DNA of 64,000 nt from Brevibacillus migulae (GTDB lineage: Bacteria; Bacillota; Bacilli; Brevibacillales; Brevibacillaceae). The notes under the pieces were generated by a model. It did no database searches. It saw only the letters and a list, made by a program, of their open reading frames with translations, and was not told the origin of the DNA. Where the stretch lies: contig NZ_SDKD01000011.1 in assembly GCF_004521915.1 (NCBI RefSeq), positions 1 to 64,000 of the forward strand, read 5' to 3'. Below are positions 18,800 to 27,013 of this stretch, piece by piece (within the stretch, counting starts at the first letter, position 1; every line of letters begins with the position of its first letter). Position numbers and translations under genes: made by a program.

Positions 18800-19744
18800 C
18801 TACGAGAGATATTCCATTAAGACACGCGACCCTTTTTGGGTACGGAGACGGTCGATCGTGGTCGCTTCGATCTGGCGAATCCGCTCGCGCGTGAGGCCAA
18901 ACATACGGCCGACTTCTTCCAGCGTATAGATCTGGTTGTCATAGAGCCCGTAGCGCATGGCGATGATTTCCTGCGCACGCGGGTTCAGACGCCCCAAGGC
19001 GGCTTTCACCTGATCCTGCAGGTCGATTTTTTCGATCCAATCATCGAGGTTCTCTTCCCCGTCCTCGACGATCTCGGCATAGCTGAGAAACTCCTCATCC
19101 ATGCGGTAGTCGCCGAGCTCACCGAAAAGCTCATCATCGATCGATTCCAGCTTCATCGCCAAGGCGTATTCGATCGCTTCGACCTTATCCGTCGAGATCT
19201 GTAAATAATCCGCGATCTCCTGACGGTCGGGATGGCGATGCAAAAGATGGGCGAGCTGCATGACTTGCTTTTGGTAGAGGCGAATCTGTTCATGCATATG
19301 CACCGGAATCCGGATTAAATTGCCTTTGTCGCTAATCGCCCGGGTGATCGCCTGCGAAATCCACCAGTGAGAATAGTGGTAGAGGCGAACGCCACGGTTC
19401 ACATCAAACTTGTCGATCGCCGTGAAGAGCCCGATCGTGCCCTCTTGGATGAGATCAAGAAAAGGCATCCCTTTACGCAAATGACGCAATGCGGTGCTGA
19501 CGACGTAACGCAGATAGGCACGGACCAGCTTCTCGCGGGCCTCCATATCGCCCAGCTGCTGATAGCGGAGCAGGCATTCCATCTCTTCCTCTTTGGTCAA
19601 CATGGGTGTTGCAGCGACATCTTCCAGGAACATCATAGCGGATGTGTCCGAACGCAACGATTTCGGAATCACAATCCCCAATTGCTTCTCAACCTCGCGC
19701 CAACGACGGGGGCTTGTCTGGAAAGTGGAGTGACTAAGTGTCAT
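18800..19744 (-). CDS. RpoD-like alternative sigma-70 factor
   Basis: This 314-residue sigma factor has regions 1.2, 2, 3 and 4 but lacks the long region 1.1. Region 2.4 reads HYSHWWISQAITRAISD and keeps the Gln and Thr that read the -10 element. Region 3.0 is NLIRIPVHM. Region 4.2 is LEEVGRMFGLTRERIRQIE, almost identical to the vegetative sigma. It should read promoters close to sigma-A type. The ATG at 19744 has GAGG seven bases upstream. Spo0A-box-like sites lie upstream. Confidence 0.9.
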   Translation of the reverse strand: MTLSHSTFQTSPRRWREVEKQLGIVIPKSLRSDTSAMMFLEDVAATPMLTKEEEMECLLRYQQLGDMEAREKLVRAYLRYVVSTALRHLRKGMPFLDLIQEGTIGLFTAIDKFDVNRGVRLYHYSHWWISQAITRAISDKGNLIRIPVHMHEQIRLYQKQVMQLAHLLHRHPDRQEIADYLQISTDKVEAIEYALAMKLESIDDELFGELGDYRMDEEFLSYAEIVEDGEENLDDWIEKIDLQDQVKAALGRLNPRAQEIIAMRYGLYDNQIYTLEEVGRMFGLTRERIRQIEATTIDRLRTQKGSRVLMEYLS

Positions 19745-19793
19745 GTGCAACCCTCACTTCTTTAGGAATAGGGTATTCGGTACTAATGCGTAT

Positions 19794-19800
19794 TTCGACA
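19794..19800 (-). promoter_or_regulatory. Spo0A box before the sigma gene
   Basis: TTGTCGAA on the minus strand contains a perfect 0A box (TGTCGAA) about 50 bp upstream of the sigma factor start. Whether it is bound is untested. Confidence 0.5.
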
Positions 19801-19876
19801 AGGGGGACCGGATTCCTGCACATTTACAGAATATTAACTGAAATTAATACTGGGAAAACATACAGATGCTGGGATG

Positions 19877-19918
19877 AAAAAAATCCATCCAGGCTTTACA
19901 TGACGCGGCTGGATGGAT
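19877..19918 (-). terminator. terminator after the Gmad2 lipoprotein gene
   Basis: A perfect 10-bp stem, ATCCATCCAG and CTGGATGGAT, is followed by seven T on the minus strand. It closes the long Tad-like operon and lipoprotein unit. Confidence 0.9.
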
Positions 19919-19947
19919 GTGAGACTTTTGTTGGCTGTGATGACATG

Positions 19948-20011
19948 TGTCGAAAAGCTTCGTAACCGATAGCGAATGGTGTCGAAACATGTCAGATAGA
20001 ACCATGTCGAA
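19948..20011 (+). promoter_or_regulatory. cluster of three TGTCGAA (0A-box) motifs
   Basis: Perfect TGTCGAA heptamers occur at 19948-19954, 19980-19986 and 20005-20011, all on the plus strand. They lie in the 282-bp gap between the lipoprotein stop and the sigma gene. The rest of the gap holds a terminator and no gene. Confidence 0.5.
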
Positions 20012-20026
20012 TGGTGTTGGTACGGG

Positions 20027-20563
20027 TTACTGGGGCAAAGCCAGAGCAAGCTCATTTTGTCGGCTTCCGTCTTTAGCGCTCGTTTCAAAGAGGATCAGCA
20101 TCAGCGTGGAATTGGGTTCATCTTTTTTGACGTGGAGGTCGATCGTAAAATCGCCCCACTCAGGCGCGCCCTTGGAAGCGTGGGCGGTGCCAGAGGCCAA
20201 TTCATTGTGGCCATCCTCGACGACATATTCGACAACCGCCTCAAAAATTTTCGCCTTTCCTTTTACCTGATAAGTGTCCTCGCCTGTTTTGGTCACGGTG
20301 ACATCTTGGAAGATATCATTTTTGTTGGCGTTATCAGTCGGCGGCTGGGGAGGCTGTTCGGTTGGCTGCTCTGACGGCTGCTGGACTTGATCCGGCTGCT
20401 CCGCAGAAGGCGCCGGTGTCTCAGGCTGCTGTGGCTGTGCGGAAGGTGCCGGCTCTGTCGTTGGCGGTGGTGTCGGAGGTGCTGCGTTTTGGTCAGACAT
20501 GCATCCCGAGAGTGCGGGGACGAGACCGATGAGCACAGTGAGCGTGAGTAATGTACGACGCAT
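20027..20563 (-). CDS. lipoprotein with Gmad2 Ig-like domain
   Basis: The signal peptide ends in a lipobox (LSGC, Cys21), so the protein is lipid-anchored outside the cell. Residues 25-80 are a Pro/Gln/Glu/Thr-rich linker suited to spanning the wall. The C-terminal part (about 85-178) matches the Gmad2 immunoglobulin-like domain named for spore-germination proteins, with FEAVVEYVVEDG, ASKGAPEWGDF and LFETSAKDGS. It begins 70 bp after the pilin-like genes with no terminator between, so it may be the last gene of that operon. Confidence 0.8.
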   Translation of the reverse strand: MRRTLLTLTVLIGLVPALSGCMSDQNAAPPTPPPTTEPAPSAQPQQPETPAPSAEQPDQVQQPSEQPTEQPPQPPTDNANKNDIFQDVTVTKTGEDTYQVKGKAKIFEAVVEYVVEDGHNELASGTAHASKGAPEWGDFTIDLHVKKDEPNSTLMLILFETSAKDGSRQNELALALPQ

Positions 20564-20632
20564 GGATATCCCTCCATCCTGTTTGACTGTTAAGACGTGT
20601 GTACCCGGAGAGATGTTTCTTGTTTCTTACTT

Positions 20633-21232
20633 TTACCACTTCAGCTCTTCTACGCTGGCGACCGGAAAGGCGTGGGCTGGCAGCAGCGGTACCAATGGGC
20701 GCTCATCGACATAGGCCACAACGACGTGGGAGGGTCCTATCATCATTTTGGGTGGAAGGTTGACGGTCTGGTTATCCTGCATGGTGATCGCGATGCGCAG
20801 CTCTCCTCCTACTGTGGGTTTTGGATCTGCTTCCCTTTCTAATTTCTCCATTTGGAGACTTTCCCCATCATAATGAAGGAACATCTTCGTATTGTATCGC
20901 CATTGTTGAAAGTCTATGTAATGGTTGATGATTGCCACTGGATCGGTTGTGACACTTTCTGCTGAGGGCTGATAGAAGTTACCTTCTCGGGTATAGTTTC
21001 CGTTTTGCCCCATGCGTTGATCAAAACGGTTCATGGCATCCGCCTCTACCATGTCAATGATGCCTTCTGTTTTTAACGCCTCGTCGATTGCGAAAGTTGC
21101 ATGGTGGTTAGCCAGCTCTATCAACGTTTTCATTTCAGCTTTCTTTTGCATCGCAATATCTGTATCCACCACTACCAGTCCAACTAACAGAAAAAGAAGC
21201 AGAGTCGATACGGATAGTACGTTAATTCCCAT
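20633..21232 (-). CDS. Tad-like operon membrane protein 7, pilin-like
   Basis: The 199-residue protein begins with a very short cytoplasmic end and one membrane helix (about 4-22). A helical segment and a larger mixed domain follow, presumably extracellular. The shape is that of a TadE/TadF-type pseudopilin, but no prepilin cleavage motif is visible. The ATG at 21232 is chosen because upstream codons overlap the previous gene and lack a ribosome site. I do not recognise a named family. Confidence 0.75.
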   Translation of the reverse strand: MGINVLSVSTLLLFLLVGLVVVDTDIAMQKKAEMKTLIELANHHATFAIDEALKTEGIIDMVEADAMNRFDQRMGQNGNYTREGNFYQPSAESVTTDPVAIINHYIDFQQWRYNTKMFLHYDGESLQMEKLEREADPKPTVGGELRIAITMQDNQTVNLPPKMMIGPSHVVVAYVDERPLVPLLPAHAFPVASVEELKW

Positions 21233-21246
21233 GTTTATTCCCGTCC

Positions 21247-21663
21247 TTACAAGTCGTAATCCATGACATTGATCGTACCGGTACGCTCCGTGGTAATCTT
21301 CCTTTCCCATTCCGGAAAAAGAGTGGTCAGCTTAGGATAGGGCATTGACATGCGCAATACAAATTCATCTTCATGACTCCATAGAGTTGGGTCGGCAGAC
21401 TTGGTACGGATGATTTCAATGCCGATCTGATCCTCCCGCAGTTGGTAAGCCTTCCCCTCCGCCTCTTCATGGATAAAGTTTCGTACTGCAGATAAAATGT
21501 CCGCGTCACTTCTTCCGCCGTGGTTGGTAACATACTTGGTCGCAGCAAAGCTAATTTCCATCAGTTCGCTTTTCATCTGCAGGACGGTATGGGCCTGAAG
21601 GATGCCTAGAGGTACCATGAGCAGAAGCATGACATTCATGATCGTTGCTATCAATTGGCCCAT
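21247..21663 (-). CDS. Tad-like operon membrane protein 6, pilin-like
   Basis: The 138-residue protein starts directly with a hydrophobic helix (GQLIATIMNVMLLLMVPLGIL) followed by a long polar helix and a compact domain. The layout is TadE-like. Its start codon overlaps the previous stop (TAATG), so it is translationally coupled. It has no G-x4-E cleavage site. It could correspond to a DUF4320-type protein; this is a guess. Confidence 0.75.
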   Translation of the reverse strand: MGQLIATIMNVMLLLMVPLGILQAHTVLQMKSELMEISFAATKYVTNHGGRSDADILSAVRNFIHEEAEGKAYQLREDQIGIEIIRTKSADPTLWSHEDEFVLRMSMPYPKLTTLFPEWERKITTERTGTINVMDYDL

Positions 21664-21815
21664 TAATTGGTTCCGAATCGCACGACTTCTGCAAACAGTT
21701 TGTTGAAGAAGCGCGCCGATGCTCCATAAATGCTGTCAGGGCCATTCATTAACAAGTTGTATGAAATCGGCACAACCATCACTATGAGTGCCAATACGGA
21801 GATGAGCTTCGTCAT
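21663..21815 (-). CDS. Tad-like operon membrane protein 5 (50 aa)
   Basis: This 50-residue single-pass protein has a hydrophobic helix (TKLISVLALIVMVVPISYNLL) then a short polar tail ending FAEVVRFGTN. The ATG at 21815 has GGTGG upstream and begins one base after the preceding stop. Its size would suit a major subunit of a thin filament, but it has no Flp signature. Function unknown. Confidence 0.7.
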   Translation of the reverse strand: MTKLISVLALIVMVVPISYNLLMNGPDSIYGASARFFNKLFAEVVRFGTN

Positions 21816-21816
21816 C

Positions 21817-22227
21817 CTACCACCCCGGGTCGAAGTATTCGGAAGGACGGCTTCCTGCAAAATGAAAGTCCGTCTCTCCCTCGATTACATAATGAATCCA
21901 CTGTGAAAGCCGAGAGGGACGTATTGTCATGGTCAGGGAGACCATTTCGTTTCGTTCTTTGCGTGCCCTTCCTACCTCATCCCTTGGCGAAGAGCCTGCG
22001 AAGAAGTCCTCCTGTACCGTTTCCCACCCCAAAGATATCATCTCACCTGTATAGTATTCTGCCAGACCGCTGTGCAGATAGCCGATATCTTGCATTTCAT
22101 CGAGAACATCCGTGTAAATGCCTCGTGCTATGGATCGCTCTAGCGCATACAATTCCATGCATAAAATCATGGAAAAAAGAGTGACTATGACTGTCAGACA
22201 CAGGAGGAAAACTTTCGTCTTAACCAT
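21817..22227 (-). CDS. Tad-like operon membrane protein 4, pilin-like
   Basis: The 136-residue protein has an N-terminal membrane helix (about 5-24) continuing into a charged helix, then a globular end. It resembles minor pseudopilins in layout only. It is tightly packed between two tiny genes in the same operon. No family recognised. Confidence 0.75.
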   Translation of the reverse strand: MVKTKVFLLCLTVIVTLFSMILCMELYALERSIARGIYTDVLDEMQDIGYLHSGLAEYYTGEMISLGWETVQEDFFAGSSPRDEVGRARKERNEMVSLTMTIRPSRLSQWIHYVIEGETDFHFAGSRPSEYFDPGW

Positions 22228-22248
22228 TGCAATACTCCCATCAATCGT

Positions 22249-22395
22249 TCATTCATGAAACGGTAAAATCACTACTTTCTTGATTCGTAATGCTTGTGAT
22301 TGGCTGAGCGATTCTCCCGGGTCAGTAGCCCAAAAGCTTGAGCAGAGAAATCCAACCATTAGCAATATCATGAGAAGCGAGATCTGATGCAGCAT
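22249..22395 (-). CDS. Tad-like operon membrane protein 3 (48 aa)
   Basis: This short frame encodes 48 residues: MLHQISLLMILLMVGFLCSS, then FWATDPGESL and a basic end. There is one hydrophobic segment. A good ribosome site (GGAGAG, eight bases before ATG) overlaps the end of the preceding gene. The frame fills the gap between its neighbours, which supports it as a real gene. Function unknown. Confidence 0.65.
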   Translation of the reverse strand: MLHQISLLMILLMVGFLCSSFWATDPGESLSQSQALRIKKVVILPFHE

Positions 22396-22400
22396 CCGCT

Positions 22401-22607
22401 TTACTCTCCTGAACTGGAATAAGAGTTGCCGTTTTGCATTGTAAATTTTACCTTCTCGCTGGAAATATCGTAATTCAGAGAGCCTACTGAATTATGAATG
22501 CGATCGGCCGATTGGTTGGCCGATGGGGACAGTTCATTACCGTAGGAGCTGACTCCAATACCCAAAACCATGACACACGCCAGGAAGATAAAGAACATTT
22601 TTGACAT
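22401..22607 (-). CDS. Tad-like operon membrane protein 2 (68 aa)
   Basis: The 68-residue protein has an N-terminal hydrophobic segment (about 4-20) and a polar Asn/Ser-rich remainder ending NGNSYSSSGE. The hydrophobic part followed by VSSYG-N could be a cleaved signal peptide or an anchor. Its ribosome site lies in the end of the previous gene. Function unknown. Confidence 0.7.
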   Translation of the reverse strand: MSKMFFIFLACVMVLGIGVSSYGNELSPSANQSADRIHNSVGSLNYDISSEKVKFTMQNGNSYSSSGE

Positions 22608-22613
22608 TCCGCT

Positions 22614-22784
22614 TCACTCCGTTTCATTTTCTTGTAAAGTAGGAATTGCTTGATCAATCCAGGACACGCTTTTATCTCTCAGACCATTATCTTTCACAAT
22701 GGCATCGTTGATTTTGCTCATGCTGGCAACGATAATCCCTAGCGTAAAGATGATGCACAGAAACACGGAAAATAGTTTGGTCAT
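22614..22784 (-). CDS. Tad-like operon membrane protein 1 (56 aa)
   Basis: This short frame encodes 56 residues beginning MTKLFSVFLCIIFTLGIIVA, then a charged amphipathic tail ending TLQENETE. It is the first of the tiny membrane proteins after the TadC-like gene. Its start resembles MTKLISVLALIV of the 50-residue protein, hinting at related subunits. GGAGG lies somewhat far (13 bases) upstream. Confidence 0.65.
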   Translation of the reverse strand: MTKLFSVFLCIIFTLGIIVASMSKINDAIVKDNGLRDKSVSWIDQAIPTLQENETE

Positions 22785-22802
22785 TTCTTCGGTGCCACCT
22801 CC

Positions 22803-23645
22803 CTAGACAAGATATTTATGTAGGATTTCTGTTAACAGCTTGTACCAAGGGAACATCGCAACAATTAACCCAATATAAAATGCTGGATAAACGATGATGC
22901 TATATCCGATCCCCAGCGACTTGATTTTTTTCCGATGGCGAAAAACACGACGGTTGTCTACCGCCCACTCGAGCCGGTGCATGGTCAATGCTATTTGATG
23001 AGCGGATAATTGCTCAATCGTTCGCAAGTTTGAAACTAGCATAATGCCGTCATCGACACCCAATTGCTTTTTAAACTGCTCCAAAGCCTCAAACCGATCC
23101 TTATTCCACTCGGAAAGACTGGGGATGTATTGTTTCAACAAGCGTGTAGGACGCGCTGCCTTTACCAGTGCAGTGTAGGGAGGAACTTGATTTTCCAACA
23201 GATTGAGATACCTGTTAACGAATCTGGCAATGTCGATACTCAGTAATTCTTCCCGATAATTGGCCCAACCCTTTAACAATAGGTAAGGCAGAAGAAACCC
23301 TACACTTGGAACAATACAGAAGGTGAAAAATGGGAAGCCCTCATCTTTTTGAAACAAGATCCAAATGATGATCAAGACTAAAAGTGAAACTCCCACCGAC
23401 ATTTGCAAAAAGGTCCACTCTGCTCTCCCCCAGCCAAAAGGCCGTCCCGCCTTTCGTAGAAGAGAATCCCACTCTTCCCCATCCTCCTTAACAACCCTGT
23501 TGACCCAAAAGCGCCAAACAGAGTAAGAAAGTACCCGTTTCTTGCTTGGCAGCTTTAATAGATAAAGCGATAGGGTAAATCCGGAAAGAAAAACCCCCAT
23601 AGACGCGATTGTGATCAGCGTCATCATTAAAGCGTAATCCATCAT
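22803..23645 (-). CDS. TadC-like membrane platform protein (divergent)
   Basis: The 280-residue protein has an N-terminal helix, a cytoplasmic segment, a pair of membrane helices, a helical T2SSF/GspF-like domain (SIDIARFVNRYLNLLENQVPPYTALVKAA) and a C-terminal helix. This is the layout of TadC. The ATG at 23645 overlaps the TadB-like stop by four bases and has GGAGG upstream. It would form the inner-membrane base on which the ATPase acts. Confidence 0.75.
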   Translation of the reverse strand: MMDYALMMTLITIASMGVFLSGFTLSLYLLKLPSKKRVLSYSVWRFWVNRVVKEDGEEWDSLLRKAGRPFGWGRAEWTFLQMSVGVSLLVLIIIWILFQKDEGFPFFTFCIVPSVGFLLPYLLLKGWANYREELLSIDIARFVNRYLNLLENQVPPYTALVKAARPTRLLKQYIPSLSEWNKDRFEALEQFKKQLGVDDGIMLVSNLRTIEQLSAHQIALTMHRLEWAVDNRRVFRHRKKIKSLGIGYSIIVYPAFYIGLIVAMFPWYKLLTEILHKYLV

Positions 23646-24547
23646 CCGTGCCTCCTCCCCCATATAAATGCCAGTAAGATCGACAGGCACCACACGGATA
23701 GTGCGATTGACAACAAAGCTTGTCCATCTGCAGTAAAGAAGTAAAGACGATATGATTCTTTTAAAAGTGTTTGATTGTAGGGGATAAATGCGAGACAGAT
23801 AATGATGACAATGACCAAACTAATCCAAATTGAGTAGATTTCGCTATTCCGTTCCTCCTTTTCATCCTGTTGGATAAACATTTCATTCGTTAGCCGATTC
23901 AGGGAGGATTGAATGTCTTCTGTTTCTCCTTGTAATCCGCTGGTGATGTAGGTTGCAAAATCATATGCCCAATGGTGGTTGATGCGTTCTGCAAAGGACT
24001 CAATCGCTTCAACTGGGTCGCCACCGTCAGACATCCGGTTGTTAAGTAGTATCAGCTCTCCCAGCATATCTTTCGGGCACTCGCCCATCATCTCCCGAAA
24101 GGCAAGCACAACACTCCTTCGACTGCTGTAGTAACGCGTAAACAAATCGACAAAGTGGCAAAAAGATTTTATCATTCGGTTGATTCTAACCGTATAACGG
24201 GCAAATAGCAGAAGTGTAGGTGTTAGCAACAGCAGTACGAACAAAGAGATCGAAGAAATGATATTTCCTGTAAAAAATCCGATCCAAAATCCCGCTACTG
24301 CACCTAATAATGAAAGGATGAAATAACCTTCCGGGGAGAGCTTACTGCCCGCTACACTGCACCATATGGCAAACCGGCCATATACGTAACGGCCATTCTT
24401 GTCAGCCATAAGCTTTTCGCGGAGGATGCCGAGTGTTTTCGGATAAAATACTTTGGGCTCAATTCGAACCCGCTCCAGCAGGATGCCGATGCTCAGAAAA
24501 CCTAGGAACAGGCATAACGCCATCGGTAGCAGCAGATAGTAGCTCAT
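23642..24547 (-). CDS. TadB-like membrane platform protein (divergent)
   Basis: The 301-residue protein has four predicted membrane helices around a cytoplasmic T2SSF-type domain (CHFVDLFTRYYSSRRSVVLAF, EAIESFAERINHHWAYDFA). This is typical of TadB. It overlaps both neighbours by four bases (ATGA), which indicates a tightly coupled ATPase-TadB-TadC set. Sequence similarity to the conventional TadB at 33.4 kb is low by eye. Confidence 0.75.
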   Translation of the reverse strand: MSYYLLLPMALCLFLGFLSIGILLERVRIEPKVFYPKTLGILREKLMADKNGRYVYGRFAIWCSVAGSKLSPEGYFILSLLGAVAGFWIGFFTGNIISSISLFVLLLLTPTLLLFARYTVRINRMIKSFCHFVDLFTRYYSSRRSVVLAFREMMGECPKDMLGELILLNNRMSDGGDPVEAIESFAERINHHWAYDFATYITSGLQGETEDIQSSLNRLTNEMFIQQDEKEERNSEIYSIWISLVIVIIICLAFIPYNQTLLKESYRLYFFTADGQALLSIALSVWCLSILLAFIWGRRHG

Positions 24548-25887
24548 ATTTGTCTCCCTAGGTTCGTAATACCCAGCTCACGCAAAACATGGAGATCAGC
24601 CTGTCCCATATGACACATATATTCCGCCACCTCGCAGGATATTTGCTGTCCTGTCCACTCATACTCTCCGCTTGCCATATTTTTAATGACTAAGGGAACG
24701 GACTCCACTCGCTGCATGGTCTCATTCCATCTGGTGGTCTGGATCGCATCAATATACCGGTGACCATTATTCCGGAATTTAAGAGAGTTGATAAAATTAA
24801 CAGCTCGACTGATTCTCTCCTGTGTCAGTTCAATGCTTCTTCCCCCGTATTGATAGACGAGATCTGTCAAGTCATTTAGTGCCTGCTGAGGAAACCTTTC
24901 ATGCAAGGCTGCAATCGTTGCATCCGTCCCCCGTATACCCGCATTAACGAAATGGTAGGCTTCAATAGGTTCTCTGATTTCTCCAATGAGAATCGTATTT
25001 GCTGTTGTTCTGTACATGTCTTTAAAGCAATGCCCCAGCTCGATTCCAATCTCCTCAACGTTTTGCAGTTCAATGACTTCTCCGGGCCAAAAGTCCCCTA
25101 ACCTCATCTCATGCTCACTTTCATAAATCGTGATATAGTCCGTGAGCGGATTTTTAAGGCCAAGCATACTAATCATGAGTGTTGTTTTTCCGGCAGCCAT
25201 CGGTCCGATGACTAACACATTGCTTCTGCCCAAGACTTGTTGCTCGATAAGCAACTGGACTTTTTCGTCAAAGGTGGGTAGTGTTTGTGTTCGCAGTCTG
25301 TCCAGAGAAAAAGCACTGGTCGTGAATCTCCTGACGATAACGGTAGGCACCCGAGAGTACGGAAATGTAAACATGGTAAGTCTCGCTTTGATCTGCTCCA
25401 GATACCCGCTTAGTCTTGGCTTCTTTTCGTTGAATGTCATTCCAGCGGCGTTGGTTAGTTTTTGTTGGAGAATCTCTACTTCTTTCCACGTCGGTCGATA
25501 ATCCAGGAATTTTTTAACTCCTTGTTCCAAATAGCTAACAGACTTTCCTGCAGAAATACGTACCTCTTCTATCCATGGCGAGATCTGAAGAACTGCATCT
25601 AAAATACCCCAACCATAAGTAGCGTATGTTACAGCTTCATACCCATTTACTTGCGGAAGAAATTCCTCTGTGATTGGCCTTTGCAATACTTCCTCGAAGT
25701 AATGCTTTAATCGTAAAATAATGTGTCGATGACTTTCTCTATTTCCTTGTTCTGCTTGCATCAAGATCCATTGCATTTCCAGGCGCTCTTCTTTTGATGC
25801 TCCATAATGGTTCAAATACTCTCTGGCAATTTGTTTAAGCTCTTCAAAGTTTTGCGTATATTTTGCAGATGGTACGACTGCACCCAT
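24544..25887 (-). CDS. TadA/CpaF-like secretion ATPase (divergent)
   Basis: This probably powers assembly of the Tad-like apparatus. It has 447 residues. The Walker A is GPMAAGKTT (228-236), the Walker B region TILIGEIREP, the Asp-box equivalent TIYESEHE and the His box AALHE. An arginine-rich approach (TVIVRRFTT) matches secretion ATPases. Residues around these motifs differ clearly from the canonical CpaF at 34.3 kb. The catalytic positions appear intact. Confidence 0.85.
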   Translation of the reverse strand: MGAVVPSAKYTQNFEELKQIAREYLNHYGASKEERLEMQWILMQAEQGNRESHRHIILRLKHYFEEVLQRPITEEFLPQVNGYEAVTYATYGWGILDAVLQISPWIEEVRISAGKSVSYLEQGVKKFLDYRPTWKEVEILQQKLTNAAGMTFNEKKPRLSGYLEQIKARLTMFTFPYSRVPTVIVRRFTTSAFSLDRLRTQTLPTFDEKVQLLIEQQVLGRSNVLVIGPMAAGKTTLMISMLGLKNPLTDYITIYESEHEMRLGDFWPGEVIELQNVEEIGIELGHCFKDMYRTTANTILIGEIREPIEAYHFVNAGIRGTDATIAALHERFPQQALNDLTDLVYQYGGRSIELTQERISRAVNFINSLKFRNNGHRYIDAIQTTRWNETMQRVESVPLVIKNMASGEYEWTGQQISCEVAEYMCHMGQADLHVLRELGITNLGRQI

Positions 25888-25888
25888 T

Positions 25889-27013
25889 TTAGATTGCTGC
25901 CCCCTCCCTGCTTTGTTCAGCTTCGGCCAACGCGTTCAAACAACTGATGTAAGACTTCGGTGGGAATATCTCTTCCACCAAGACGCTTCTGCTTTCATGT
26001 GATTGGATTACACGGTCATCAGAAATTCTAGGTACGATACCGTAAAGAGGAACCCCCTCGCGTATTCTTCTCGTGCTGATCTGTGATCGATCAAAATGAC
26101 TGACCATCAATTCCACAGACACATCTTTTTTCTCCCATCTCTTCATCCAATTTTTTGCACCCTCAATGCTAAACGGATCTGCTCGTATGAAGAAGATGTT
26201 ACGGTCGGATTCCAACAAGAGACGTTCCATAGCATCGTTTTCAGGAAAACAGTAGCCGTAGTCCAGGTAAATAAAATCGAAATTCTTCTTCAATATCGCC
26301 AATAGCGTCGAGATCTCATAATTCCTCCAATTGGAAGTTGCCGAGGAATAAAATAAATTTTTCTGACTCTCGCTCTTTTTAAACGCCTGCAGCCAATTTC
26401 GTTTATCCGCAAGCTCGAAGCTAAGCAAATCTGGACGATAAAGGGACAATTGATATTCTCTTAACCCGAAAAAACGGGATAGATCCGGTTTCTCTTGGTT
26501 CATATCGATGACAGCTATTCGTTTGTCCGGATGGCGCTTCGCCAACAATACCGGGTAATTGATGCAAAATGTCGTAATACCTGCTCCACCATAACTCAAC
26601 AAGGTATATACCATTCCACCTCTTGGGTTCAAAATCTCACCATGTTCACGCTCTTTGCTTATCTGTAAGATCTGGCTGATCTGTAAAGAGATTTCTTTGT
26701 AAGTCAGGGCCCCAGCCAGAATATAGATACGTTGCAGACTTAGCTCCTCGACGATTCGCTTTATCAACGCTTCGTCCCTATGTAAGGGAACAATGATCAT
26801 CGGTATCTCGGCTTGCATCACACTTCTGATAGCCGGTACCCACTCCCATATCGGTCTGGAAAACGTCTCTGAAAAAAGAATGGCTGCATCTGGCCTATGG
26901 ATAGATAGTTGTCGTGCACATTCTTCTTCATTCTCAGCCACTAATGTCTCGAAGCCTTCCGGGACAAATGAAGCGACTAATGATCTCATTGGGTAACAAA
27001 CGACAATCCTCAC
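25889..27013 (-). CDS. TadZ/CpaE-like MinD-fold protein with a degenerate P-loop
   Basis: The 374-residue protein has an N-terminal receiver-like part (about 1-115) and a C-terminal SIMIBI/MinD-like domain. The P-loop position reads SYGGAGITT (140-148): both lysines of the deviant Walker A are gone (Tyr and Ile instead). AVIDMNQEKPDLSRFFGL and YLDYGY keep the switch-like layout. It is likely a localisation or scaffold factor rather than an active ATPase. It starts with GTG after AGGTGG and overlaps the CpaB-like gene. Confidence 0.75.
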   Translation of the reverse strand: MRIVVCYPMRSLVASFVPEGFETLVAENEEECARQLSIHRPDAAILFSETFSRPIWEWVPAIRSVMQAEIPMIIVPLHRDEALIKRIVEELSLQRIYILAGALTYKEISLQISQILQISKEREHGEILNPRGGMVYTLLSYGGAGITTFCINYPVLLAKRHPDKRIAVIDMNQEKPDLSRFFGLREYQLSLYRPDLLSFELADKRNWLQAFKKSESQKNLFYSSATSNWRNYEISTLLAILKKNFDFIYLDYGYCFPENDAMERLLLESDRNIFFIRADPFSIEGAKNWMKRWEKKDVSVELMVSHFDRSQISTRRIREGVPLYGIVPRISDDRVIQSHESRSVLVEEIFPPKSYISCLNALAEAEQSREGAAI

